Shown here: piece after piece, positions 26,466 through 35,250 of the stretch
Layout of the letters: the number at the start of each line of letters is the position of its first letter
Numbering within the stretch: the stretch's first letter is position 1
Source: Acidobacteriota bacterium
GTDB taxonomy: Bacteria > Acidobacteriota > Blastocatellia > Pyrinomonadales > Pyrinomonadaceae
Length of the DNA stretch: 64,000 nt
Direction: 5' to 3'
Assembly (NCBI GenBank): GCA_003222975.1
Contig: QHXN01000031.1
Span: 1-64,000, forward strand
Translations under genes and position numbers: made by a program
Notes under the pieces: generated by a model
What the model was told of the DNA's origin: nothing
The model's input: only the letters and a program-made list of their open reading frames with translations
Database searches by the model: none

Positions 26466-28406
26466 TCAGTTCGACGCGGCGCGCACCTGTTTCTTCTCGC
26501 CCTTTTCGAGCACCGTGCGGGCGATGGCGAGCGTGGCGATGGCACGCGGCGACTCGCCGTCGAAGCCGTGGGCGAGGTCTATGGCGCGTTGCAGGTCTTC
26601 GCGCGCGAGCCGGGCGAAGATATCGTTGAGGTCGAACGACTGCGCACCGTCGCTCGACCTCATCGTCATGTTCTTCGTCTCGAGGCGCGTGTTAATCCTG
26701 CCGTCCTCGCCCGTGTAGTCCTTCGCGGCGTTCGACGCCTTGACGACCTGGAGCATCACGTCCCAGGCGCGCGGGCGGTCGAGTTCGACCAACTGCGTGG
26801 CGACGGCGACGAGCGCGCTCACGCGTTCGGGCGAGGAGTCGTCAATGTGCTCCTTCGCCTCCTTGAGCGCCTCGTCGAGCAGTGCGACGGCGCGGGGCGA
26901 ATCGGACTTCGCGAGCAGGCGCGCGGCCTCCGTCAGCGCCCACGCGCGCTGGATCGAGGTCAGGCCGCTGCCGCGCGCGAGCCGCAGAACTTCGTTCACG
27001 TCCTTGTCGTCAACGGCGGCGCGCGTCGCCCGAAAGTCAACGTAAGCGCGCACGCGCTGGCGCAGGTCTGTGTCTTCGATCTTGTCCAGGAACTCCTCGA
27101 CGCGCGGGTCTTTCTTTTGGAGGGCGCTGAAGATGGCGTCAACGTAGATGGCGTCGCGCTCGTCCGAGTTCTTCGCGTGGTCGAGGCGGTTCAGGGCGTC
27201 CTGCACGTGGTCGTGGTTCGGGTCTTCGGGAACGATGCCGCGCGTCGCCACGTCGCTGCCGTCGGTCAGCTTCATCTCGTAGGGCATGTCGGGCTTGAGC
27301 GATGCCATCTTTGCGTGCAGTGCCGGGGAGCTGTCCGGCGCGAACTGGTCGAAGAGTGGCATCAGCCGCGCGATGACCATGTACCAGCCGGCGCGGCCCG
27401 TCGAGGTGCGATCCTGTTCGGGCGGCGGCGTGGGGCGTAGAAGGATCGAGGCCGCCGTGCGGAAGTAGGCCGCGCGCAGCGGCGGCGCGATGTCGGTCGG
27501 GGCGGGGAAGTCGCGCCCCCAGGAGTTCGCGCTCGAACCCCCGTCGGGGGTGAAGGTCATGTAGAGCGTGGGCGTGAAGAGGTAAGAGGCGAGCAGCGAC
27601 CCGGTGTTGGCGTCGGACGAAGGGTCGAGAGCGGCGCGGCCCACGAGCGCCGCGTAGCGCTCGTCAGCCGCCTGCGCGTTCTTCTGCCGCAGGCGCGTGA
27701 GGAATTCGAGCGCGGGCGTGGTGACCGCGCCGAGTGCGGGTTCGGCGAACTGTAGCGCGCGCTCCGCGTCGCCGTCCTGGAGGAGTTGTATGGCGAGCCT
27801 CAGACGCTTAGCAATCGCGGGCGGCGTGTCGAGCGGGTCGGGCCGGCGCTGTTCGCCCCCCGGCGCAGCGTCGGGCTGGCGGTCGCCAGAGGTGACGGCG
27901 TTCTCCGTCTCGCGCTTGCGCGACTCGTCCAACTTCGCGAGGAACTCTTCGCCGAGCGCGCGGTCGTGCTTCGCCACGAGCCGCAGGACTTCGGTGCGCA
28001 GGCTCGGCGGCAACTGAAGTGAGAAGCTCCCGCGCTCGCGCGTCTGGCGTTGCCGCTCCTCGGCCACGCGCTTGTCGGCCTCGGCGTCGGCGGTCTCAGC
28101 CTCGTCCCACGCGCGTCGGAAGAGCATGCGCGCACGCTCGCGGTCGGTGTCCCAAAGGGCGTCCGCCGCGCGGGCCTGCACGCGCGCGCGCAGCACGGGG
28201 TCGCGGAACATGCGCGCGTCGTCGGCCAGCGTGTTGACGAGCGAGACGGCGGTCGCGCGCCGCATCTCGGCCATCGGGTCTATCTCGGCGGCAGTTTTCT
28301 TCGGGGCGGTCTTCTTCGGCGGGCCGGACGACTGCTGCGCCACGACCGCCGGCGCGAGCGCCGACAGGCAGAGCGTGAAGGAGAGTAGGCGGGCGGGTCG
28401 AACCAT
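26466..28406 (-). CDS. Large secreted helical-repeat protein, probable frameshift near the end
   Basis: 646 residues. A signal peptide (1-23, ending VVAQQ) is followed by a Lys/Pro linker and a long all-helical region with TPR-like character (AAYFRTAASILLRP, DALNRLDHAKNSDERDAIY, ALTEAARLLAKSDSPRAVALL). No named domain is recognised; it resembles uncharacterised acidobacterial periplasmic proteins. It stops at 26466 with VRAASN, but the adjacent frame continues with well-behaved protein (ELRLAVRAFASPDDFRERG, then SDCVNLMSGVK) to TAA at 26380, directly before the terminator. One base lost or gained near 26470 would explain this. Likely full gene 26380-28406. Confidence 0.75.
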   Translation of the reverse strand: MVRPARLLSFTLCLSALAPAVVAQQSSGPPKKTAPKKTAAEIDPMAEMRRATAVSLVNTLADDARMFRDPVLRARVQARAADALWDTDRERARMLFRRAWDEAETADAEADKRVAEERQRQTRERGSFSLQLPPSLRTEVLRLVAKHDRALGEEFLAKLDESRKRETENAVTSGDRQPDAAPGGEQRRPDPLDTPPAIAKRLRLAIQLLQDGDAERALQFAEPALGAVTTPALEFLTRLRQKNAQAADERYAALVGRAALDPSSDANTGSLLASYLFTPTLYMTFTPDGGSSANSWGRDFPAPTDIAPPLRAAYFRTAASILLRPTPPPEQDRTSTGRAGWYMVIARLMPLFDQFAPDSSPALHAKMASLKPDMPYEMKLTDGSDVATRGIVPEDPNHDHVQDALNRLDHAKNSDERDAIYVDAIFSALQKKDPRVEEFLDKIEDTDLRQRVRAYVDFRATRAAVDDKDVNEVLRLARGSGLTSIQRAWALTEAARLLAKSDSPRAVALLDEALKEAKEHIDDSSPERVSALVAVATQLVELDRPRAWDVMLQVVKASNAAKDYTGEDGRINTRLETKNMTMRSSDGAQSFDLNDIFARLAREDLQRAIDLAHGFDGESPRAIATLAIARTVLEKGEKKQVRAASN

Positions 28407-28631
28407 TTTTCGTCCTCAATCCGCGAACGCGGACGCGCAGGGGCGCGGTCGCGTCTTGGGATTTCTGTCGAAGGTTTGCCGGACGAGCGCGGGCAACGGA
28501 TAGAGCACGGCCCGCGCTCACTTGAGTTGGAGGTGTTAACGCCCGTCGAGGTGGGCGGGTTTCAAAAAAACTACCGACGGTCTGATTGAACTACGAACGG
28601 CGTTGAGACGAGCGAGCGCGCCGGAGCAGAC

Positions 28632-29204
28632 TTAAACCGCGACGACTTCGATGTCGGGGTCAATCTCCTGCCGGATCATGTTCTCGATTGCCATCAGCGT
28701 CCCCGAAAGCGAACTGGGGCAACTGCCGCACGCACCCTGGTAGTGGATGGTCAGCGTCTTGTCTTCGAGCGAGAGCACTTCGAGCCAGCCGCCGTCCGAG
28801 GCGAGGTACGGGCGTATGCGCTCGTCCAGCATCTCGTTGATGCGCGGCAGGCGCGGGTCGTCGCTCATCAATGCGCCGAGCGCGCCGCCGCTGCCCGCCG
28901 CCGCTGCCGCCGCATGCGCGCCGCCGTTCGACGACGCCGACTCGGCGGCGCGGATCGGCACGGCCAGTCGCGGCAGGAGGTCGTCCCAGTCGGCTTCGGC
29001 AGTCTTCTCGACCGTGACCATCTTGTCCATGTAGAAGACCGAGGCCACGTCGCCCACGGCGAACAGCGCCCCGCCGAGCGGGTCTGCCGACGCCTCCTCC
29101 GCGCTGTGAAAAGAGCGGGTCGTGCCCGACGTGACCGGCTCCTTTAAAATGAACTTGACGGCGTTCGGGTTCGGCGTTTCTTCGATGTTGTCAATCTTCG
29201 GCAT
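28632..29204 (-). CDS. nfu: Fe-S cluster carrier, Nfu type
   Basis: 190 residues in two domains. The Nfu N-terminal domain (residues 1-90, [29 protein letters not shown]) is joined by an Ala/Gly linker to the NifU C-terminal domain (about 112-190, [19 protein letters not shown]). That domain has the cluster-binding CxxC in [11 protein letters not shown]. Dimers hold a [4Fe-4S] cluster between the CxxC motifs and hand it to target enzymes. It stands alone; nth, whose product needs such a cluster, lies 1.5 kb away. Upstream on its coding strand lies a 510-base noncoding stretch. Confidence 0.93.
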   Translation of the reverse strand: MPKIDNIEETPNPNAVKFILKEPVTSGTTRSFHSAEEASADPLGGALFAVGDVASVFYMDKMVTVEKTAEADWDDLLPRLAVPIRAAESASSNGGAHAAAAAAGSGGALGALMSDDPRLPRINEMLDERIRPYLASDGGWLEVLSLEDKTLTIHYQGACGSCPSSLSGTLMAIENMIRQEIDPDIEVVAV

Positions 29205-29503
29205 TCTCTCACTTCTCCGGCATCAATCAAGTCGTACAAAAATCCATGCGGACTTTGCGCCCGGTCGAAAATTTCGCTCATCAGACAGTCGTCTGAACAC
29301 ATTATACCTTACTTTCGCCGGAAGGCGCATTTCGGGCAGCCGCCCGACGAATCACCCGGCAAAGACGCCAGCCCCGGCGGCACGGCGAGCACCGCCGGGG
29401 TCGCCCGCGGGAGGTGCTAAGTCGTGCGGCGTTTAGGCTTCTCGTGCCGGCGGGCGAAGTCCCGGATAGTACCAATTTAATTCGGGAAACCGATGAAATT
29501 TGA
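29205..29503. other. Noncoding spacer upstream of nfu
   Basis: No open frame with protein-like content on either strand. The AT-rich CATTATACCTTAC at about 29299-29311 could hold a promoter for nfu on the minus strand, but no convincing -35/-10 pair is seen. A GC-rich stretch (29330-29410) precedes the promoter at 29504. Confidence 0.4.
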
Positions 29504-29532
29504 TTGTCAAAAGGGGAAAGTAGGCGTATATT
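29504..29532 (+). promoter_or_regulatory. Sigma-70-type promoter
   Basis: TTGTCA (29504-29509), 17-base spacer, TATATT (29527-29532), one of the best -35/-10 pairs in the window. A start around 29539 would fall on the 5' arm of the structured segment that follows, upstream of bshA. Confidence 0.6.
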
Positions 29533-29536
29533 CAAA

Positions 29537-29611
29537 GCCCTCGCTTGTCCCCCTTTGCAGGTGAGACAAGTTGAGACGAGAGGCAGACGGTAGCGAGGGC
29601 CGGCTGCCTCT
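29537..29611 (+). ncRNA. Candidate pseudoknotted leader RNA or small RNA upstream of bshA
   Basis: Three helices can be read. GCCCTCGCT (29537-29545) pairs with AGCGAGGGC (29592-29600), 9 bp. CTTGTC (29544-29549) pairs with GACAAG (29565-29570). AGAGGCAG (29579-29586) pairs with CTGCCTCT (29604-29611). The third helix crosses the first, so they form an H-type pseudoknot or are alternative states. It starts a few bases after the promoter at 29504 and ends before element m, about 107 bases before the bshA ATG. It matches no riboswitch or sRNA family I can name. An attenuator or a small RNA are the two main readings. Confidence 0.45.
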
Positions 29612-29617
29612 TGCTAT

Positions 29618-29711
29618 TTTAGCTGTTAGCTATTAGCTGTTAGCTGTTAGCCAGAAATGGTTAACCATCATTTGTCTTAGCTAACGGCTAATAGCCTAAC
29701 AGCTATTAGCT
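29618..29711. repeat. Heptamer inverted-repeat element m (TTAGCTG/TTAGCTA words)
   Basis: Left arm (about 29619-29652) repeats TAGCTGT, TAGCTAT, TAGCTGT. Right arm (about 29677-29711) has the complementary AACAGCTATTAGC pattern with mismatches. It ends 7 bases before ATG 29719. Confidence 0.85.
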
Positions 29712-29718
29712 TCTTTTT

Positions 29719-31449
29719 ATGAACATCGGCATCACCGTCTATCCGACTTACGGCGGCAGCGGCATCGTCGGCTCGGAACTGGGCAAGGAGCTTGCGGAGC
29801 GCGGGCACACGGTTCACTTCATCTCTTCCAGCCTGCCGACGCGGCTCACGCAGTTGAGCGAGCGCGTGCGCTTCCACGAGGTCGAGATGATGTCGTACCC
29901 GCTCTTCGAGCACCAGCCCTACACGCTCGCGCTGGCGACGAAGATGGCCGACGTGGCCGAGACCGAAAACCTCGACCTCCTGCACGTCCACTACGCCATC
30001 CCGCACTCGATCAGCGCGATTCTGGCGCGCGAGTCTCTGAAGCCGCACCGGACGCTCCCCGTCATCACGACGCTGCACGGCACGGACATCACGCTCGTCG
30101 GGGCCGACCGCTCCTACCTGCCGATCACGCGCTACGGCATCGCGCAGTCGGACGGAGTCACCGCGGTCTCGAACTACCTGAAGCAGGCGACCACGGAGCT
30201 TTTCCAGTTCGACCACATCGCCGTCATCCCGAACTTCATCTGCGCGACGGACTATCAGCGCCGCCCGCGCACGGAGCTGCGCGGTGAACTCGCGCCCGGC
30301 GGCGAGTCTCTGCTCGTGCACGTCTCGAACTTCCGCCCCGTGAAGCGGCCCGTTGACTGCGTGGAGATTCTGGCGCGCGTGCGCGAGAAGGGAGTGGGCG
30401 CGCGGCTCGTGATGGTCGGCGACGGCAGCGAGCGCCCGCGTGCGGAGCACCGAGCGCGCTGCCTGAGCGTCGAGCGTCACTGCTCTTTCGTCGGCAAGCA
30501 GCCGCGCATCAGAGACTACCTCTCGGTGTCGGACGTTCTGCTCCTGCCGTCGGAGCAGGAGTCTTTCGGCCTCGCCGCGCTCGAAGCCCTCGCCTGCGAA
30601 GTGCCCGTCATCGCCTCGCGCGTAGGCGGCATCCCCGAAGTCGTTGACGACGGTGTGACGGGCTGCCTCGCCGAAGTCGGCGACATCGAGAAGATGAGTG
30701 CCGACGCGGCGCGTCGCAGAGGGGCCATCGCGAAGCGCCCCGCGCCGCACGCCCGACGCGGTCGAGTGGGCGGCCTGCGTCCTCGAAGAGAAGCCGGTCG
30801 GCTACTTCATCCAGAATCTGGAGCGCGCCTACGGAGTCCCCGAAAACAAGTGGACTGGCTGGGACGTGCTCGACATGCTCGTCTCGGTCATCCTCTCGCA
30901 GGCGACGAGCGACGCCAACAGCGACCGCACCTACGACGCGCTCAAGCAACGCTTCCCCACCTGGGACGCCGTGCTCCGCGCGCGCGAACAGACGCTCGCC
31001 GACACCATACGCCTCGGCGGACTCGCCAACCAGAAGGCCGCAGTCATCCGCGCCCTGCTCCGCCAGATCAAAGAGCGCCACGGGTCGCTCGACCTCTCCT
31101 TCGTCCGCGGGATGCCGACCGGCGAGGCCGTGCGTTATCTGTCGGCGTTCCGCGGCGTCGGCCCGAAGACCGCCGCCTGCACGCTCCTGTTCGCCTGCGG
31201 CCAAGACGTGTTCCCGCTCGACACGCACATCTTCCGCGTCCTCCGACGCGTCGGCCTCATCCCCCCGAAGTGCTCCGACGAGTTCGCGCACGAAGTCATG
31301 AACCGCCTCGTGCCCGCCGGCAAGTTCTACTCCCTCCACGTCAACCTCATACGCCACGGGCGCAAGCTCTGCCGCCCCCGCGAACCCCTGTGCGGGCGCT
31401 GCCCCGTCGTCGAATACTGCGACTACGGGCGGGAAAGGATTTGAAATGA
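29719..31449 (+). CDS. bshA: N-acetylglucosaminyl-L-malate synthase BshA, C-terminally truncated and running into the nth region
   Basis: A GT-B, family 4 glycosyltransferase that joins GlcNAc to L-malate in the first step of bacillithiol synthesis. Residues 1-327 match Bsh[63 protein letters not shown] and the donor-binding [23 protein letters not shown]. Similarity stops near 30700, about 50 residues before a normal C-terminus. The frame then stays open through nth in another register, giving an Arg/Pro-rich tail without meaning. So the gene has lost its 3' end, by deletion or assembly collapse. No Shine-Dalgarno; the ATG follows element m. bshB and bshC are not present. Confidence 0.8.
   Translation: MNIGITVYPTYGGSGIVGSELGKELAERGHTVHFISSSLPTRLTQLSERVRFHEVEMMSYPLFEHQPYTLALATKMADVAETENLDLLHVHYAIPHSISAILARESLKPHRTLPVITTLHGTDITLVGADRSYLPITRYGIAQSDGVTAVSNYLKQATTELFQFDHIAVIPNFICATDYQRRPRTELRGELAPGGESLLVHVSNFRPVKRPVDCVEILARVREKGVGARLVMVGDGSERPRAEHRARCLSVERHCSFVGKQPRIRDYLSVSDVLLLPSEQESFGLAALEALACEVPVIASRVGGIPEVVDDGVTGCLAEVGDIEKMSADAARRRGAIAKRPAPHARRGRVGGLRPRREAGRLLHPESGARLRSPRKQVDWLGRARHARLGHPLAGDERRQQRPHLRRAQATLPHLGRRAPRARTDARRHHTPRRTRQPEGRSHPRPAPPDQRAPRVARPLLRPRDADRRGRALSVGVPRRRPEDRRLHAPVRLRPRRVPARHAHLPRPPTRRPHPPEVLRRVRARSHEPPRARRQVLLPPRQPHTPRAQALPPPRTPVRALPRRRILRLRAGKDLK
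30698..31444 (+). CDS. nth: Endonuclease III-like DNA glycosylase
   Basis: Base-excision-repair glycosylase/AP lyase of the HhH-GPD family. The hairpin-helix-hairpin [18 protein letters not shown] contains the catalytic Lys and [15 protein letters not shown] the catalytic Asp. The C-terminal cysteines [17 protein letters not shown] fit C-x6-C-x2-C-x5-C for a [4Fe-4S] cluster. The protein-like sequence begins about [20 protein letters not shown] (about 30755); the GTG at 30698 is only the frame's first start, and the true N-terminus may have been lost with the end of bshA. The stop is followed 5 bases later by element n. Confidence 0.9.
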   Translation: MPTRRVAEGPSRSAPRRTPDAVEWAACVLEEKPVGYFIQNLERAYGVPENKWTGWDVLDMLVSVILSQATSDANSDRTYDALKQRFPTWDAVLRAREQTLADTIRLGGLANQKAAVIRALLRQIKERHGSLDLSFVRGMPTGEAVRYLSAFRGVGPKTAACTLLFACGQDVFPLDTHIFRVLRRVGLIPPKCSDEFAHEVMNRLVPAGKFYSLHVNLIRHGRKLCRPREPLCGRCPVVEYCDYGRERI

Positions 31450-31519
31450 AATGCGGAATGATGAATGATGAATGCCCGGAGGCTCTCACCTTTCAATTCA
31501 TCATTCATCATTCCGCATT
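31450..31519. repeat. Heptamer inverted-repeat element n (GATGAAT/GCGGAAT family)
   Basis: Arms 31450-31473 and 31496-31519 are 24 bases and perfectly complementary, loop 22 bases. Same words as d and g. It spans the gap between the nth stop and ATG 31534. Confidence 0.93.
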
Positions 31520-31533
31520 CATCATTTTCTTCT

Positions 31534-32070
31534 ATGTCTTACTTAATTGACGGCAACAACGTGATGGGGCAGCGCGTGGGGTGGCACAAGGACAAGGCGG
31601 GCGCGCGGCGGCGTCTGCTGGAGGAGGTGGCGCGGTTCGCACGCGCGGCGGGCGTGACGGCGGAGGTGGTGTTCGACGGAGCGCCGGACGAGTTTTTCCC
31701 CGACGGCTCACGCTTCATGGGCGTGCGCGTCTTCTACGCGGCGCGCGGGTCGGACGCAGACACACGCATCAAGCAGTTGGTCGAGGCGTCGCGCGAGCGG
31801 CGGACGCTGAAGGTCGTCACTTCGGATCGCGCGCTCGCCGACTACGTCAGGCGTTGCGGCGTCGAGGTCATCAGGTCGGGCGAGTTCCGCCGCCGGCTCG
31901 ACGCCGTGGCGGCGGGCACGGAAGAATCAGAACAGGAAGCGCGCGCGGGCGTGAAAGAGTCGGAGCTTGCCGAGTGGATGTACTACTTCGGCGTCTCGCC
32001 CGACGACGACCAGACGCAGCCTAAGAGTGACGCGGGAGCGCGGAAGCGGCGGAGTAAGAAGAAGCGCTAG
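31534..32070 (+). CDS. YacP-like NYN-domain ribonuclease
   Basis: 178 residues. The PIN-like NYN fold is shown by YLIDGNNVMGQRVGWHKD with the first acidic residue, TAEVVFDGAPDEFF, ARGSDADTRIKQLVE with further catalytic Asp residues, and VVTSDRALADYVRRCGVEVI. The family includes Bacillus YacP/Rae1, a ribosome-associated endoribonuclease. The basic tail (KRRSKKKR) could bind RNA. ATG 31534 comes 14 bases after the right arm of element n, with no Shine-Dalgarno site. It converges with the FKBP gene. Confidence 0.88.
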   Translation: MSYLIDGNNVMGQRVGWHKDKAGARRRLLEEVARFARAAGVTAEVVFDGAPDEFFPDGSRFMGVRVFYAARGSDADTRIKQLVEASRERRTLKVVTSDRALADYVRRCGVEVIRSGEFRRRLDAVAAGTEESEQEARAGVKESELAEWMYYFGVSPDDDQTQPKSDAGARKRRSKKKR

Positions 32071-32240
32071 GGGATGAAGCAGAGGGGGGAGAATGAGTCT
32101 GTGGCCGGGGCGGAGTTGCCGGGAGGCGACGACGCCGTGACAGAAGGCCGGACACTGCTCCCGTTTTTCTTTTCGGCCTTCGGGCCTACCTCTACGCCTT
32201 ACCTCAACGCAAGGGAAGCGAAGGAATCAGGAAGGTGCTT

Positions 32241-32687
32241 TTAGCTCTTTGATTTGTTCCCAATAAGTTCCACGTCGAAGATCAGCTTCTCGCCCGCGAG
32301 CGGGTGGTTGCCGTCAATGGTGACCTGCTCGTCGGTGACTTCGGTGACGACGACTTCGATCTGGTTGCCGTCCTGGAGCGGCAATCCGAAGCGCATGCCG
32401 ACCTGCGGCTCGACGGGGAACTGCGCCATCTCGCGCGAGACCGAGGTGACGAGGCCGTCGCGTCGCGGCCCGTAGGCGTCCTCCGGCTCGATCTCGATTG
32501 TCTTCGACTCGCCGACCTGCATGCCGCGCACGCCTTCATCGAAGCCTGGGATGACTTCGCCCGCGCCGACCGTGAACTCCAGCGGCTCGCCCTCGCCCTC
32601 GCGCGAGGAGTCGAAGACCTGACCGTCTTCGAGACGGCCCGTGTAGTGCACGCGCACGCGGTCGCCGTCTTTCGCCGGCTCTGTCAT
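32241..32687 (-). CDS. FKBP-type peptidyl-prolyl isomerase, SlyD-like
   Basis: 148 residues. RVRVHYTGRLEDGQVFDSS opens the FKBP domain, followed by the inserted-flap arrangement typical of SlyD (IEPEDAYGPRRDGLV, FPVEPQVGMRFGL) and the return strand LAGEKLIFDVELIG. SlyD proteins catalyse prolyl isomerisation and act as chaperones in the cytoplasm; the His-rich metal-binding tail of E. coli SlyD is absent. GGAGGA supports ATG 32687 over the longer frame. The 170 bases downstream to the converging YacP-like gene hold a GAAGGCCG/CGGCCTTC hairpin that may terminate both. Confidence 0.92.
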   Translation of the reverse strand: MTEPAKDGDRVRVHYTGRLEDGQVFDSSREGEGEPLEFTVGAGEVIPGFDEGVRGMQVGESKTIEIEPEDAYGPRRDGLVTSVSREMAQFPVEPQVGMRFGLPLQDGNQIEVVVTEVTDEQVTIDGNHPLAGEKLIFDVELIGNKSKS

Positions 32688-32886
32688 AAATGTCCTCCGC
32701 CCGCCCGATTTTTCGGGAAGCATGGCACATCCGTTTGGCAAAAGCCAGCCACGACCACGGGAGCGTCCGCGCCCGAACGCGCGCCGCTTCTGCGGTGGAT
32801 TAACGCCGAAGTTTTAGAATAGACTGTGTCGCGCGCACGCCCGCCGGAGCGCGGCAACGCGCACGCGAACTTACGGGGAGCCGAAG

Positions 32887-35172
32887 ATGAAAAGACAGCC
32901 CTCTTTAGTCACGCCGCTTCTCGTCCTTTCGCTGCTCGCGCCGGCCTTCAGCCAGACGCCGCAGAGGACGCCCGCGCCGCAAACCCCACAGCCGAGCGCC
33001 GCGGCGCAGCAGCCCGTTCCGGCGGCCACGCCCACGCCGACGCCGCAGGAGGAGTCGGACGAGGACGTTGTGCGCATCACGACGAACCTCGTGCAGTTCG
33101 ACGCCGTCGTCACGGACAAGCAGGGCCGTCCGGTGACCGACCTCCGGCCCGAAGACTTCGAAGTCTATGCCAACGGCAGGAAGCAGGAGGTCACGAACTT
33201 CTCTTACATCTCGACCGAGGCGGGCGCGCCCGCCGCCGCCCAGCCCGCCGCGCCGTCGCGACGCGCCGACAAGACGGCCCCGCCCGTCCCGCCCGCGCGC
33301 CTCCGGCCCGGACAGGTGCGCCGCACGGTCGCGCTCGTCGTGGACGACCTCGGCACCTCGTTCGAGAGCCTGCACTTCGTTCGGCAGGCGCTCAAGAAGT
33401 TCGTTGACGAGCAGATGCAGCCGGGCGACCTCGTCGCCATCATGCGGACGAGCGCCGGGATGGGCGCTTTGCAGCAGTTCACCAACGACAAGCGGATGCT
33501 CTACCGCGCCATCGAGCGCGTGCGCTGGTATCCGCAAGGGCGCTCCGGCACGAGCGCCTTCGCGCCGATGGAGGGCCTGCCGCCGAGTAGTAACGACGCC
33601 GGCAGCATGAACGTCGGCGATAGTAAAAGCGGCGGCGGTGGCGACAGCGACGGCAGCAGCTTCGGCGGAGCTGCCGACGCCTCCGCTGATATGGACGAGT
33701 TCCGCGACGAGATTTTCTCGGTCGGCACGCTCGGCGCGGTGAACTTCATCGTGCGCGGGATGATGGAGCTGCCCGGCAGAAAGTCTGTCGTCATGTTCTC
33801 CGACGGCTTCGGAATCTACAACCGCAAAGACCCTTCCAAGGGGACGCGCGTGATAGACAAACTCCGCCGCCTAGTTGACCTCGCCAACCGCGCCTCCGTA
33901 GTCATCTACGCGGTGGACGCGCGCGGCCTGCCCTGCCTGTGCCTGACGGCGGCGGACAACACCGCCGGGCGCTCGATGCAGCAGGTTCAGCAAGCGTTGG
34001 ACGACCGCAGGACGAGCTACCTGGACACGCAGTCCGGCCCGGACTTCCTCGCCGCGCAGACAGGCGGCTTCCTCGTCCACGACAACAACGACCTCAGCGG
34101 CGCAGTCCGCCGCGTGCTCGAAGACCAGAGGGGCTACTACCTCATCGGCTTCCGCCCCGACCGGAGCGTCTTCGACACGATCAGGGGACGCAGGCAATAC
34201 AACAGCCTCCAGGTGAAGCTGAAGCGACCGGGCCTGCGTGTGCGCACGCGCTCCGGCTTCATCGGCGTCACGGACGCCGAGGCCAGGCCCGTGCGCCGCA
34301 CGCGCGGCGAGCAGCTCGTCGGCGCGCTCGCGTCGCCCATCGCTTCGGGCGACTTGGCGCTGCGCCTGACCTCGCTCTTCGGCGGCGACACGGCGGGCGG
34401 CTCGTTCGTCAGCTCGCTCACGCACATAGACATGAGCAAGGTCAACTTCACGGACGAACCCGACGGCTGGCACAAGGCCGTCTTCGACGTGATCGCGCTC
34501 ACCTTCGGCGAGGAAGGGCAGGTCGTTGACCAGATAGACCGCACCGAGACCGTGCGCGTGCGCAAAGAGGCGTTCGACAACGTCCGCCGCGACGGCCTCG
34601 TCTATACGATGCAGGTTCCCATCAAGAAGCCGGGCGCGTACCAACTGCGCGTCGCCGTGCGCGACGCCGCGACCGAGAAGCTCGGCTCGGCCAGCCAGTT
34701 CATCGAAGTCCCGAACCTCAAGAAAGACCGCCTCGCGCTCTCAGGCGTCCTCATGCAGTCGGCCAGCTACAGCGCGGCGCAGTCGGCGGCGGGCGCGGTC
34801 GGCGAGGGGCAGCAGAAGGAGCAGGACGAAGCCCTCGCGCAGGGCAGCCCCGCCCTGCGCCGCTTCCGCCTGGGCGAAGAGATTGACTACTACTTCAACA
34901 TCTACAACGCTCGGCCCAGCCCCGCGGGCCGCCCGCAGTTGCAGACGCAGCTCCGCCTCTTCCGCGACAACCAGCAGGTCTATGCCGGACAGCCAACTAC
35001 CTTCGACGCGAGCAAGCAGACCGACATGAAGAACCTGCACTCAGGCACGCGCATCCGCCTCGGCGGACTCGCGCCCGGCGAGTACGTCCTTCAGGTCATC
35101 GTCACAGACCTGCTCGCGCCCGAAAAGCAGCGCACCGTGACGCAGTGGACTGACTTCGAGATAGTCAAATAG
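32887..35172 (+). CDS. Secreted VWFA-related domain protein (acidobacterial type)
   Basis: 761 residues. Signal peptide (1-22, ending PAFSQ), a Pro/Thr/Ala linker, then the region that marks the acidobacterial VWFA-related family: VQFDAVVTDKQGRPVTDLRPEDFEVYANG. A modified VWA domain follows at about residues 145-430 (VALVVDDLGTSFESLHFVR, VVMFSDGFGIYN, VVIYAVDARGL), ending in RGYYLIGFRPD. An insert around residues 240-265 is Gly/Ser/Asp-rich. The C-terminal ~300 residues form beta domains (YQLRVAVRDAATEKLG, GEYVLQVIVTDL). The family is extracytoplasmic and of unknown biochemical function. Element o starts at the stop codon. Confidence 0.9.
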   Translation: MKRQPSLVTPLLVLSLLAPAFSQTPQRTPAPQTPQPSAAAQQPVPAATPTPTPQEESDEDVVRITTNLVQFDAVVTDKQGRPVTDLRPEDFEVYANGRKQEVTNFSYISTEAGAPAAAQPAAPSRRADKTAPPVPPARLRPGQVRRTVALVVDDLGTSFESLHFVRQALKKFVDEQMQPGDLVAIMRTSAGMGALQQFTNDKRMLYRAIERVRWYPQGRSGTSAFAPMEGLPPSSNDAGSMNVGDSKSGGGGDSDGSSFGGAADASADMDEFRDEIFSVGTLGAVNFIVRGMMELPGRKSVVMFSDGFGIYNRKDPSKGTRVIDKLRRLVDLANRASVVIYAVDARGLPCLCLTAADNTAGRSMQQVQQALDDRRTSYLDTQSGPDFLAAQTGGFLVHDNNDLSGAVRRVLEDQRGYYLIGFRPDRSVFDTIRGRRQYNSLQVKLKRPGLRVRTRSGFIGVTDAEARPVRRTRGEQLVGALASPIASGDLALRLTSLFGGDTAGGSFVSSLTHIDMSKVNFTDEPDGWHKAVFDVIALTFGEEGQVVDQIDRTETVRVRKEAFDNVRRDGLVYTMQVPIKKPGAYQLRVAVRDAATEKLGSASQFIEVPNLKKDRLALSGVLMQSASYSAAQSAAGAVGEGQQKEQDEALAQGSPALRRFRLGEEIDYYFNIYNARPSPAGRPQLQTQLRLFRDNQQVYAGQPTTFDASKQTDMKNLHSGTRIRLGGLAPGEYVLQVIVTDLLAPEKQRTVTQWTDFEIVK

Positions 35173-35248
35173 TTCAAAGTTCAAGGTTCAAAGTTCAAAG
35201 TCGAAGGCGGGCTTCCAACTTTGAACTTTGAACTTTAAACTTTGAACT
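35171..35248. repeat. Heptamer inverted-repeat element o (TTCAAAG family)
   Basis: Arms 35171-35201 and 35218-35248 (31 bases) match with two mismatches, loop 16 bases. It starts in the stop codon TAG and ends two bases before ATG 35251. Confidence 0.93.
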
Positions 35249-35250
35249 CT

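Noticed and set aside
29537-29611. 6S RNA, SRP RNA or a known riboswitch class
   Set aside because: Length and conserved motifs of 6S, SRP, preQ1, SAM-II and ZTP RNAs are not matched; left as unclassified.
30700-31449. A genuine BshA-Nth fusion protein
   Set aside because: The two families are in different frames, so no single polypeptide contains both; the long frame only reflects lack of stops.
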